Below are positions 1-6,130 of a DNA stretch of 6,634 nt, in pieces. Each line of letters opens with the position of its first letter. Position 1 is the first letter of the stretch. This stretch comes from Desulfuromonas sp. (GTDB lineage: Bacteria > Desulfobacterota > Desulfuromonadia > Desulfuromonadales > Trichloromonadaceae): NCBI GenBank assembly GCA_030145265.1, contig JAQYWA010000118.1:1-6634 (forward strand), written 5' to 3'. A program made the translations under genes and the position numbers. The notes beneath the pieces were generated by a model, which was given only the letters and a program-made list of their open reading frames with translations, was not told where the DNA came from and did no database searches.

Positions 1-773
1 AGCAGCCCGATGCCCAGGTAGGTAAAGAGTACGATGCCGAAACCGGCGACCGACAGCAGGGCATAGCCGGTCCCCTGCCAGCGCCTGACGAACTTGGCGT
101 GACACATGCCGCCGTAGAAGAGCCAGACCAGAAACGACATGAGTCCCTTGATGTTCCAGGAAAAGTAGTAGCCCCAGGCGACGTAGGCCCAGATGCTGCC
201 GAAAATCATGCATAGGGTGAAAAAGCAGAATCCGAGAAAAATCGACTCTTCGTTCAATTGGCGCAACAGGGCCAGTTCCGGCAGGAGCTGGGTGGATCGG
301 CGCTTCTGCACCAGGTAAAGCACGCCGATGGAGAAGGCCATGGCAAAAAAGGCGTAACCGAGAAACGAGAAGGCGATGTGCAGGGTGAACAGGGGGGTGT
401 CCAGTGCCGGGATCAGCGGCCGCAGGGAGGTGTCGCGGGTCAGGGCGGTGCCTAGCAGCAGTAGGTTGAGCAGCATGATGAACAGGCCTGAGGCGTGAAT
501 CCGGTAGCGCAGTTCAAAGTAGAGATAGGTCGCGGCCAGCGCCCAGCTGAAAAAAAAGAGCGTCGAAAAGAGGTTGGTGACCGGCAGGTAGCCGGCCAGG
601 TACCAGCGCAGTCCCAGGCAGACGGTGTGCAGGGCAAAGCCGGTGAGCACCAGGCCGAAGGCGGAACGCCAGAATACCGGCCGCTTGATGGCGACATGCA
701 GCAGATAGAGGGTTGCTGACAGCAGGTAGCAGGCAAAGGCTGGTTTGAGCAGCAGGGAGGCGATGTCCGTCAT
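1..773 (-). CDS. CcsA/ResC-family cytochrome c (haem) assembly membrane protein, 3' end outside window
   Basis: The reverse strand is open from ATG 773 to the left edge, giving 257 residues of a very hydrophobic protein with about seven or eight likely membrane spans. CcsA/ResC proteins work in System II, moving haem across the inner membrane and helping attach it to apocytochrome c; a related HemX-like group is linked to haem synthesis. Family marks are a GYLPVTNLF block (residues 61-69, compare the usual G-x-x-P-x-x-N-x-Y-E), a histidine in LHIAFSFLGYAF (H132), the tryptophan-rich block WAYVAWGYYFSWNIKG (195-210) and H225 after it. The family norm in that block is W-D-P-K-E; here it reads W-N-I-K-G, so this is a divergent member. 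Start 773 is preferred because AGGGG lies 5 nt upstream; an in-frame ATG at 821 would add 16 residues but has no ribosome binding site. Family membership is firm; the exact role (CcsA or HemX-like) is not. Confidence 0.85.
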   Translation of the reverse strand, partial: MTDIASLLLKPAFACYLLSATLYLLHVAIKRPVFWRSAFGLVLTGFALHTVCLGLRWYLAGYLPVTNLFSTLFFFSWALAATYLYFELRYRIHASGLFIMLLNLLLLGTALTRDTSLRPLIPALDTPLFTLHIAFSFLGYAFFAMAFSIGVLYLVQKRRSTQLLPELALLRQLNEESIFLGFCFFTLCMIFGSIWAYVAWGYYFSWNIKGLMSFLVWLFYGGMCHAKFVRRWQGTGYALLSVAGFGIVLFTYLGIGL

Positions 774-777
774 GTGT

Positions 778-782
778 GCCCC
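778..782 (-). promoter_or_regulatory. Ribosome binding site of the CcsA-family gene
   Basis: AGGGG on the reverse strand sits 5 nt before ATG 773. It is a moderate Shine-Dalgarno match and supports that start over the in-frame ATG at 821, which has none. Confidence 0.5.
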
Positions 783-816
783 TGGTTTGGGCAAAAAGGT
801 GAAAGGCAATGAGGAT

Positions 817-845
817 ACCATAAGGGGATGAAAAATACATGTCAA
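817..845 (-). promoter_or_regulatory. Predicted promoter of the CcsA-family gene
   Basis: On the reverse strand a perfect -35 TTGACA (845 to 840) is followed after 17 nt by TATGGT (822 to 817), a 4/6 match to the -10 box. Transcription would begin near 811, leaving a leader of about 38 nt before ATG 773. The -35 box lies 4 nt outside the BirA-like operator (849-880), so a bound repressor could touch this promoter too. Seen by eye only. Confidence 0.45.
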
Positions 846-848
846 GAC

Positions 849-880
849 TTGTCAACCTTGACCCCGTCACGTGTTGACAA
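849..880. promoter_or_regulatory. BirA-like biotin operator
   Basis: TTGTCAACC (849-857) and TGTTGACAA (872-880) form an inverted repeat with a 14-nt spacer; 8 of the 9 arm positions are complementary. This matches the known layout of BirA operators, TTGTAAACC-N14/15-GGTTTACAA, with the central TAAA/TTTA replaced by TCAA/TTGA. The right arm contains the -35 box of the bioW promoter, so binding would block RNA polymerase. BirA (biotin protein ligase with an N-terminal DNA-binding domain) would repress the operon when biotinyl-AMP builds up. The birA gene is not in the window. Position upstream of four biotin genes makes this assignment strong. Confidence 0.8.
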
Positions 881-902
881 TCGGCGTATCTCATGATAAT
901 TT
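874..902 (+). promoter_or_regulatory. Predicted bioWFHC promoter
   Basis: A perfect -35 TTGACA (874-879) lies inside the right arm of the BirA-like operator. Two -10 readings are possible: GATAAT (895-900) with a short 15-nt spacer, or TAATTT (897-902) with 17 nt. Either puts the transcription start at about 907-909, only 2-4 nt before the bioW ATG at 911, so the message would be nearly leaderless. Confidence 0.55.
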
Positions 903-910
903 TTCACCTT

Positions 911-1726
911 ATGAGCGAGTCCCTTTACAGCCTGCGTATGCATGCCCGTTGCCAGGACAGCCACCTTTCCGGATGCGAGCGTCTGGCCGCGACCGATGAT
1001 CTGGAGCGCCTGGCCGCCGAGATGGTCGGCCGTGCCCTGCAGCATCCCCGCGGTCGGGCCGAACGGATCCGCCTGAGTATCGACCTAGTTCCGGCCGAGA
1101 CGATTCGCCGCGGTCGGCTGCTCGATCTGCACACCGTTCGGGTGGATGACTATCGCCAGGGGCGGCAGGCGGCCCGCCAGCTGCTGCTGGCGGCCGGAGT
1201 GCATGCTGACGCCGCCGATGCGGCGATCGAGCGGATCGCCCAGGGGGCGGCTCCCGATGGTCGCAGCATGCGCGGTGCCATGCTCATCGATGCGGTCAGC
1301 GGCGCGCGGCTCGAAGCCGATCCGGCTCGTGGCGTGCGGGCCAGCCGCATGGATCTGACCCCTGCGACGGAGCGGGAACTGCGGCAACGGTTGGCGATGC
1401 GGGGGCTGGACAATCCCCATGTTCGCGAGGCTCTGGTGCTGGCGACCAAGGTGCTGGCCGCGCCCCAGGTGCTGGCCGAGCTGTGCTGGTCCGACGACCC
1501 GGACTACACTGCCGGCTATGTAGCGACCCGCGAGCACGGCTACGTCCGCTTTCCCCATCTCAAGCCGCCGGGTGAAGAGCGGGGCGGACGGGCTTTTTTC
1601 GTGCGCGGCGATAGCTTCGACCCTGAGGCCCTCAGCGCGTTTCTCGAACATGCCGTGCTGCTGATCGACGAAGTCGGCGAAATCGGCGGCACCAGCGACT
1701 GGAAAGAACAGCCATGCGGAAACTGA
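911..1726 (+). CDS. bioW: 6-carboxyhexanoate--CoA ligase (pimeloyl-CoA synthetase)
   Basis: BioW joins free pimelate to CoA using ATP, giving pimeloyl-CoA, AMP and pyrophosphate, a cytosolic first step of biotin synthesis. The 271-residue product matches the Bacillus subtilis protein (about 259 aa) as I remember it along its length: YSLRMHA near the N-terminus, HLSGCERL (18-25), RGAMLID, RASRMD (143-148) and the signature [14 protein letters not shown] (192-205), then GYVRF and an AFFVRGD strand near the end. ATG 911 is chosen because it places YSLRMHA as in the family; the in-frame ATG at 893 lies next to or inside the predicted promoter and would add only six residues. Neither start has a Shine-Dalgarno sequence. 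The last 13 nt overlap bioF. Oddity: BioW is normally the alternative to BioC/BioH, yet those genes follow in the same operon. Confidence 0.95.
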   Translation: MSESLYSLRMHARCQDSHLSGCERLAATDDLERLAAEMVGRALQHPRGRAERIRLSIDLVPAETIRRGRLLDLHTVRVDDYRQGRQAARQLLLAAGVHADAADAAIERIAQGAAPDGRSMRGAMLIDAVSGARLEADPARGVRASRMDLTPATERELRQRLAMRGLDNPHVREALVLATKVLAAPQVLAELCWSDDPDYTAGYVATREHGYVRFPHLKPPGEERGGRAFFVRGDSFDPEALSAFLEHAVLLIDEVGEIGGTSDWKEQPCGN

Positions 1727-2889
1727 AGAATGACCTGGAATTATTAAAAGGGCAGGGGATGCTGCGAACCCTGAAGACCGTTGCCGGGGTGCAGGGGCCG
1801 AAGGTGATGCTCGAAGGGCACGAAGTGCTGCTGCTTTGCTCCAATAATTACCTGGGGCTGGCCGGTCATCCCGATCTGATCGAGGCGAGCTGCGCGGCAA
1901 CCATGCGCTTCGGGGTTGGCTCCGGGGCGAGTCGGCTGGTTTCCGGCACCATGGAGCTGCACGAGCAGTTGGAGCAACGCATCGCCGCCTTCAAAAATAC
2001 CGAGGCGGCCCTCGTGTTCAACTCGGGCTACGCGGCCAACACCGGCATTCTGCAGGGGCTGGTCGATCCCGCTGACGTCATCTTTTCCGACCAGCTCAAC
2101 CACGCCTCGATTATCGATGGCTGTCAACTCTCCGGCGCGCGTACCCTGGTTTATCCTCACCGCGATATGGCCGCCCTGGAATCGCTGCTGCAGGCCGAGT
2201 CAAGCCGGCGTCACGGCCGGTTCCTGATCGTCACCGACGGGGTTTTCAGTATGGATGGCGACATGGCGCCCCTGGCTGAGTTGGTGGCGCTCAAAGAGCG
2301 CTACGAGGCATTGCTGATGGTCGATGACGCTCACGGCACCGGCGTACTCGGCGCTACCGGCCGGGGGACGGCCGAATTGCTCGGCTGTCTCGATCGGGTC
2401 GACCTGCACATGGGGACCCTCGGCAAGGCCCTCGGCTGCTTCGGCGCCTATCTGGCCGCCGACCGGGTGGTCATCGATACCCTGATCAACCGGTCGCGTT
2501 CGTTCATCTTTTCCACCAGTCTTCCTCCCGGCGTACTCGGGGCCGCCCTGGCTGCCTTCGACCTGGTGGACGGCCCGGAGGGTGCGCAGCGGCGGCAGTC
2601 ACTCGAAGTCAACCGTAAGCTCTTTGCCGAGCGCCTGCAGCAGGGGGGCGTCGACCTGTGCGGCAGCGCCACCCAGATCGTGCCGGTGCTGACCGGCGAA
2701 CCGGTGCCGACCATGGAGGCGGCCCGGCGCCTGCTCGATGCGGGGATTTTCATCCAGGGGATCCGGCCGCCTACCGTTCCCGCCGGCCGCTGCCGGTTGC
2801 GGGCCACGCTGATGGCCGACCATCGGCCGGATGAGGTGCGCGCCGCCGCCGACCTGATCCTCGAAATCCTGGCGGAGTTGCCGCGATGA
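1714..2889 (+). CDS. bioF: 8-amino-7-oxononanoate synthase
   Basis: BioF is the pyridoxal-phosphate enzyme that condenses L-alanine with a pimeloyl thioester (CoA or ACP), releasing CO2 and forming 8-amino-7-oxononanoate, the first bicyclic-ring precursor of biotin. The 391 residues match the usual length of this alpha-oxoamine synthase family. Visible marks are SNNYLGL (43-49), [11 protein letters not shown] (69-79), LNHASIIDG with the cofactor-stacking H130, VDDAHGTG with D204 and H207, and the Schiff-base lysine K238 in TLGKALG. The related enzyme 2-amino-3-ketobutyrate CoA ligase (Kbl) is less likely given the biotin neighbours. The start overlaps the end of bioW by 13 nt; GGAAAG at 1701-1706 is a modest ribosome binding site, which suggests coupled translation. 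Because its operon encodes both BioW and BioC/BioH, this BioF may need to accept both pimeloyl-CoA and pimeloyl-ACP. Confidence 0.96.
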   Translation: MRKLKNDLELLKGQGMLRTLKTVAGVQGPKVMLEGHEVLLLCSNNYLGLAGHPDLIEASCAATMRFGVGSGASRLVSGTMELHEQLEQRIAAFKNTEAALVFNSGYAANTGILQGLVDPADVIFSDQLNHASIIDGCQLSGARTLVYPHRDMAALESLLQAESSRRHGRFLIVTDGVFSMDGDMAPLAELVALKERYEALLMVDDAHGTGVLGATGRGTAELLGCLDRVDLHMGTLGKALGCFGAYLAADRVVIDTLINRSRSFIFSTSLPPGVLGAALAAFDLVDGPEGAQRRQSLEVNRKLFAERLQQGGVDLCGSATQIVPVLTGEPVPTMEAARRLLDAGIFIQGIRPPTVPAGRCRLRATLMADHRPDEVRAAADLILEILAELPR

Positions 2890-3689
2890 AGTCTTTCATT
2901 CTGCCCGACGGGCGGCGAATGTCCTGGCGTGAGCGGGGATTTGGCCGGCCGCTGATCCTGTTGCATGGCTGGGCCATGTCGTCGGCGGTTTTTACCGAGG
3001 CTATGGCGGTGCTGGCAGAAGACTTTCGGGTGCTGGCGCCTGACCTGCGCGGCCACGGTGCCAGCGATGCCGCTGACGGCTATACCTTTGCCGATTTCGC
3101 TGCGGATCTACAATTATGGCTCAAATCGCTGGAGCTCAGTCATTTTCGCCTGCTTGGCTGGTCGATGGGCGGACAGGTGGCCATCGAACTCTGCCAGGCC
3201 CTGGCCGGGCAGATCGACCGGCTGATTCTGGTCGGTTCCACTCCGCGGTTCGCTGCCGGCGATGGCTGGGAGCACGGCCTGCCCGATGTCCAGGTCCGAA
3301 CAATGGCCCGCAACCTGAACCGCAATTATCTTAAAACCATGGGGAATTTCTTCGAACTGATGTTTGCCGGTGAAGAAGTGTCTGCCGAACGCTATCGCCA
3401 GGTCATCGACCTGGCCGTTCGCGCCGGACGTCTGCCGGAACCGGAGGTGGCCATCGGCGCCCTTGAAACTCTCCGCTGCGCCGATCAGCGGGTGCTCCTT
3501 TCCGGGGTCGCCTGTCCGGCCCTGGTCATGCAGGGTGACCGGGATGTCATTACCCTTCCGGAGGCCGGCCGCTACCTGGTGGAGAAGCTTCCCGCTGCCC
3601 GCCTGGCCCTGTTGCCAGGCATTTCTCATGCCCCTTTTCTCAGTTGCCCTCAGGAGGTTTTCCGGCAATGGCGCGAGTTTCTGGCATGA
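2886..3689 (+). CDS. bioH: Pimeloyl-ACP methyl ester carboxylesterase
   Basis: BioH removes the methyl group from pimeloyl-ACP methyl ester, ending chain growth in the BioC/BioH route. The 267-residue alpha/beta hydrolase aligns by eye with E. coli BioH (about 256 aa): LHGWAMS near residue 26, the nucleophile elbow GWSMGG with S93, a [12 protein letters not shown] stretch resembling the E. coli ASSPCFSARDEW, the likely acid D220 in GDRDVITLP, and H248 in SHAPF, a motif identical to E. coli HAPF. The S93-D220-H248 triad is therefore complete. The start overlaps the bioF stop as ATGA (2886-2889) with GGAG at 2874-2877, so translation is probably coupled. Other pimelate esterases (BioG, BioK, BioJ) fit less well than BioH. 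Alpha/beta hydrolases are promiscuous, but the motif match plus the following bioC make the call firm. Confidence 0.92.
   Translation: MKSFILPDGRRMSWRERGFGRPLILLHGWAMSSAVFTEAMAVLAEDFRVLAPDLRGHGASDAADGYTFADFAADLQLWLKSLELSHFRLLGWSMGGQVAIELCQALAGQIDRLILVGSTPRFAAGDGWEHGLPDVQVRTMARNLNRNYLKTMGNFFELMFAGEEVSAERYRQVIDLAVRAGRLPEPEVAIGALETLRCADQRVLLSGVACPALVMQGDRDVITLPEAGRYLVEKLPAARLALLPGISHAPFLSCPQEVFRQWREFLA
3652..3658 (+). promoter_or_regulatory. Ribosome binding site deciding the bioC start
   Basis: AGGAGGT, a near-perfect Shine-Dalgarno sequence, lies inside the bioH coding region 9 nt before ATG 3668. The other ATG, at 3686, would overlap the bioH stop as ATGA but lies 27 nt away with no site of its own, so 3668 is preferred. 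Confidence 0.7.
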
Positions 3690-4495
3690 CCCGCCCTGAG
3701 GTTGACAGCGGCCGGGTGCGGCAGCATTTTTCCTGTCATGCCGGCGATTATGACCGTTATGCCGTGGTGCAGAAGCGCGTGGTCGAGGGGTTGCTCAAGC
3801 GGCTGCGCGCTGCCGGCGACGCGGCCGGGCCGGTGCTCGAAGTGGGGGTTGGCACCGGCGTTCTCGGGCAGAAATTCTCTGGCGAATATCCGCATCTGCC
3901 GCTTGTGATTTCTGACATCGCCCACGGCATGACCTGGCACGCGGCTCGCGTTGTCCACGAGGCGATGCCCTTGGATGCCGACGCCCAGAATCTGCCGTTT
4001 CGGTCGCAGAGGTTCGGCCTGATGCTTTCCTCATCGATGTATCAGTGGGTCAACGATCTGCCGCAGGCGTTTGCCGAAAGTGCCCGGGTGCTGAAGCCGG
4101 GCGGGCGTTTTGCCGTAGCCCTGTTCGGTGAAAATACCCTTTGCGAATTGCGTGATTCGCACCGCCAGGCAGTGGCCGAGTGCGGCTGTTCGCGCGGGTC
4201 GCATGTGCAGGCCTTCCCGACTTTGCGCGAAGTTCAAGCGGCGCTGCAGGCTGCCGGGTTTGCCGATATCCGGGTCGAGACGGCCGATGAGGTCGAGCAT
4301 CACGTCGACGTGCCGGCACTGCTGCGCAGCCTGAAAAAAATCGGCGCCCAGAACGCCAACAGCGCCGGTCCCTCGGGGCTGGCTTCGCGCCGGGTTATGC
4401 AGCGGATGATGGAAATCTACCGGGAGCGGCACGCTGACCAGGGAGGGGTTCCGGCGACCTATCAGGTGATTTACGCGCTGGGTGTGGTTCGCTAG
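3668..4495 (+). CDS. bioC: Malonyl-ACP O-methyltransferase
   Basis: BioC uses S-adenosylmethionine to methylate the free carboxyl of malonyl-ACP (or malonyl-CoA), disguising it as a normal primer so that fatty acid synthase can extend it to pimeloyl-ACP methyl ester. The 275-residue product has the BioC N-terminus (FSCHAGDYDRYAVVQ, 21-35), the SAM-binding glycine loop VLEVGVGTG (56-64), a QWVNDL segment matching QWCGNL in E. coli, and a diagnostic C-terminus: LLRSLKKIGAQNAN (compare MRSLKGIGATH) and a final ATYQVIYALGVV (compare LTYHLFLGVI). The start at 3668 overlaps bioH by 22 nt and is backed by a strong internal ribosome binding site; ATG 3686 would give 269 residues. It is the last gene of the operon, with a hairpin terminator 26 nt after its stop. 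Generic SAM methyltransferases lack the C-terminal BioC block, so confidence is high. Confidence 0.93.
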   Translation: MARVSGMTRPEVDSGRVRQHFSCHAGDYDRYAVVQKRVVEGLLKRLRAAGDAAGPVLEVGVGTGVLGQKFSGEYPHLPLVISDIAHGMTWHAARVVHEAMPLDADAQNLPFRSQRFGLMLSSSMYQWVNDLPQAFAESARVLKPGGRFAVALFGENTLCELRDSHRQAVAECGCSRGSHVQAFPTLREVQAALQAAGFADIRVETADEVEHHVDVPALLRSLKKIGAQNANSAGPSGLASRRVMQRMMEIYRERHADQGGVPATYQVIYALGVVR

Positions 4496-4521
4496 GAACG
4501 TTCGGGGGGATATGATAATCG

Positions 4522-4550
4522 AAGGACGGCTGAGGCCGTCCTTTCTTTGT
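4522..4550. terminator. Hairpin terminator between bioC and rlmI-like genes
   Basis: A perfect 9-bp stem, AAGGACGGC (4522-4530) and GCCGTCCTT (4535-4543), closes a TGAG loop and is followed on the plus strand by a mixed T-rich tail, TCTTTGT. It would end the bioWFHC transcript. It also lies just past the end of the convergent methyltransferase gene (stop at 4563-4565); on that strand the trailing sequence is less T-rich, so it may work in both directions but better for bio. Confidence 0.8.
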
Positions 4551-4562
4551 CTGGTGAACGGA

Positions 4563-5738
4563 TTACAGCACCTGCAGCACGGCGCACTTGAGATATTCGG
4601 TTTCGGGACAGGCGAGCAGCACCGGGTGATCGTAAGCTTGACCGCGCATCTCAACCAGTCGCAGGGTGCGTCCGGCCTGTTGCCCTGCCTGGCGCAGGGT
4701 GTCGATAAAGGTTTCGCGGTCCATGTGGTAGGAACAGGAGCAGGTAAAAAGGTAGCCGCCCGGTTCGAGAAGTTCCATGGCCCGGCGGTTGACCGTCAGA
4801 TAGCCCTTGATCGCTTCCTTGAGCTTTTTGCGACTTTTGACGAAGGCCGGTGGGTCAAGGACGATGGTGCCGAACCGCTGGCGTTCGCGGCCCATGTCCC
4901 GCAGCAGTTCGAAGACGTCGGCTTTGAGGAAGGAACAGGTCGATGCGAAGCCGTTGAGTCGGGCATTGTCCCGGGCCAGTTCGACGGCGGCGGCTGAGAT
5001 GTCAACGCCGATCACCTCACTGGCGCCGAAGTGGGCGGCGTGCAATGACCAGTTGCCCGAATAGCAGAACAGGTCGAGCACGCGGCGTCCCTCGACCCGG
5101 CCCTTGAGGGCCAGGTGGTTTTCCTTCTGGTCGAGAAAATGCCCGGTTTTTTGCCCGCCGGTGATGTCGACTCGTGATTTCAGGCCGTGTTCGGTGACGA
5201 TCAGGTCGTCGGGCAGTTGTCCTTCGAGCAATTCCACCTGCTGCGACAGCCCTTCGAGTTCGCGGACCGCCACGTCGTTGCGGGCGACGATGGCTTGCGG
5301 GTTGAAAATTTTCCGCAGGGCCGCCAGGATGGCTGGCCGCCGGTGTTCCATGCCGAGACTGAGCAGTTGGATCGACAGCACGTCGCCGTAGCGGTCGACC
5401 ACCAGGCCGGAGAGGTTGTCCCCTTCGCCATGGACGATGCGCAGGGCGTTTTCATTCGGATAAACCCGCTGGCGGTATTCCAGGGCACTTTGGATGCGCT
5501 TGATGAAAAAATCAGGACTGTCGATCGATTCCCGTTGGCGGGAGAGGAGGCGGGCGGCGATCAGCGAGTGGGGATTGACATAGGCGGTACCAAGAAAATC
5601 GCCGCGGTTGCTGAAGACCTCAACAGCCTCTCCCGCGGCGGATTCCGGTTCAATATGGTCGATTTCGTTGCTGAATATCCATGGATGGCCACTACGAACC
5701 CGGCGGTCATGGCCCGCACGCAGAACCAGTCGGCTCAT
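4563..5738 (-). CDS. rlmI: RlmI-type 23S rRNA (cytosine-C5) methyltransferase
   Basis: The 391-residue product matches E. coli RlmI (about 396 aa), which makes m5C at 23S rRNA position 1962 using S-adenosylmethionine. An N-terminal PUA RNA-binding domain (about 1-75) begins LVLRAGHDRRVRSGHPWIFS, like the E. coli [20 protein letters not shown]. A central region follows with GEGDNLSGLVVDRYG. The Rossmann methyltransferase domain (about 200-391) has TGHFLDQKEN, motif I VLDLFCYSGN with D222, LDPPAFVKS with D295-P296-P297, and C335 in FTCSCSYHM at the place of the E. coli FSCS cysteine, the likely catalytic residue. The C-terminal DHPVLLACPETEYLK also matches. The start ATG overlaps the upstream arsR-family stop as ATGA (5735-5738), so the two genes are probably cotranscribed and translationally coupled; no separate promoter or strong ribosome binding site is visible. 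The exact target base is inferred from the family. Confidence 0.92.
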   Translation of the reverse strand: MSRLVLRAGHDRRVRSGHPWIFSNEIDHIEPESAAGEAVEVFSNRGDFLGTAYVNPHSLIAARLLSRQRESIDSPDFFIKRIQSALEYRQRVYPNENALRIVHGEGDNLSGLVVDRYGDVLSIQLLSLGMEHRRPAILAALRKIFNPQAIVARNDVAVRELEGLSQQVELLEGQLPDDLIVTEHGLKSRVDITGGQKTGHFLDQKENHLALKGRVEGRRVLDLFCYSGNWSLHAAHFGASEVIGVDISAAAVELARDNARLNGFASTCSFLKADVFELLRDMGRERQRFGTIVLDPPAFVKSRKKLKEAIKGYLTVNRRAMELLEPGGYLFTCSCSYHMDRETFIDTLRQAGQQAGRTLRLVEMRGQAYDHPVLLACPETEYLKCAVLQVL

Positions 5739-6040
5739 TTGCAGGGCGAACTCTCACAGAGTGCGCTGATGATTTTGCGGGCTTCGTCGGAAACGACCTG
5801 GTAGAAGACTTCGACCCCTTCTCGGCGCCCCACGATGACCCCTTTGTTCTTTAGCAGGGCCAGGTGTTGGGAAACGGTTGCCTGTGGCAGTTCGAGGCAT
5901 TCCCAGATCTTTTTTACGTTGCACGACTGGGACATGAGCCCGGCGACGATTTTAAGCCGCACCGGATGTCCCAAAACCTTGAGGATTTCAGCCTCGCGGT
6001 CAAAGCTTTGTGTTTTGTCAAATTCCACCACTGTACTCAT
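5735..6040 (-). CDS. ArsR/SmtB-family winged-helix regulator
   Basis: A 101-residue small regulator with the ArsR fold: EAEILKVLGHPVRLKIVAGL (16-35), the recognition helix region LPQATVSQHLALLKNKGVI (51-69), and a beta-wing GRREGVEVFYQVV (71-83). Such dimeric proteins repress their own promoter until a metal or reactive sulfur or thiol signal releases them. The classic ELCVCDL arsenic/cadmium motif is absent; instead there are four cysteines, C40 and C48 around the first helix-turn-helix helix and C95 and C100 at the C-terminus, so the inducer cannot be named. Start 6040 is chosen for the GGGGGGAGG 5 nt upstream; an in-frame ATG at 6133 would add 31 residues but lies upstream of the predicted promoter. 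It overlaps rlmI by ATGA. The family is sure, the signal unknown. Confidence 0.9.
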   Translation of the reverse strand: MSTVVEFDKTQSFDREAEILKVLGHPVRLKIVAGLMSQSCNVKKIWECLELPQATVSQHLALLKNKGVIVGRREGVEVFYQVVSDEARKIISALCESSPCK

Positions 6041-6045
6041 CCTAA

Positions 6046-6054
6046 CCTCCCCCC
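6046..6054 (-). promoter_or_regulatory. Ribosome binding site deciding the arsR-family start
   Basis: GGGGGGAGG on the reverse strand ends 5 nt before ATG 6040. This strong site fixes the start of the 101-residue regulator and argues against the in-frame ATG at 6133. Confidence 0.75.
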
Positions 6055-6100
6055 TGCTCGCACAGGCACCCCTTGGAAATAACCAAATATATGGATGAAC

Positions 6101-6130
6101 ATTATGATCCCTGCTCTTAGTATTTGTCAA
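6101..6130 (-). promoter_or_regulatory. Predicted promoter of the arsR-rlmI pair
   Basis: The reverse strand carries a perfect -35 TTGACA (6130 to 6125), an 18-nt spacer and CATAAT (6106 to 6101), a 5/6 match to the -10 box. Transcription would start near 6094, giving a leader of about 53 nt. This is the best promoter match in the window. Confidence 0.75.

Larger units (their letters stand above)
820..912. repeat. Imperfect inverted repeat enclosing the divergent control region
   Basis: The left arm is ATAAGG (820-825), three extra bases, then TGAAAAAT (829-836). The right arm is ATTTTTCA (899-906) followed directly by CCTTAT (907-912). That gives 14 complementary positions with a 3-nt bulge in the left arm. 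Each arm covers the -10/start region of one divergent gene, and the BirA-like operator lies between the arms. Read outward, each arm ends in CCTTATG, and that ATG is in frame with the gene on its side (911 for bioW, 821 for the CcsA-family gene). It may reflect a duplicated promoter-start segment. Confidence 0.55.

Noticed and set aside
819..821. ATG 821 as the start of the CcsA-family gene
   Set aside because: It is in frame and open, but it lies in the predicted -10 box and has no ribosome binding site; ATG 773 has AGGGG 5 nt upstream and begins directly before the first membrane span.
851..862. Small palindrome GTCAA-CC-TTGAC inside the operator spacer
   Set aside because: It overlaps the left operator arm and fits the general repetition of TTGAC in this region; I could not support it as a separate site.
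1085..1900. Long open frame on the minus strand (271 codons) opposite bioW and bioF
   Set aside because: It is antisense to two well-recognised genes, has a low-complexity composition rich in Arg, Ala and Pro typical of GC-rich shadow frames, and shows no family motif.
4482..4997. Plus-strand open frame of 171 codons starting inside the end of bioC
   Set aside because: It runs through the terminator hairpin and antisense to rlmI, has no ribosome binding site, and its product shows no recognisable motif.
5187..5804. Plus-strand open frame of 205 codons opposite rlmI
   Set aside because: It is a shadow of rlmI, whose domains and catalytic motifs are complete on the other strand.
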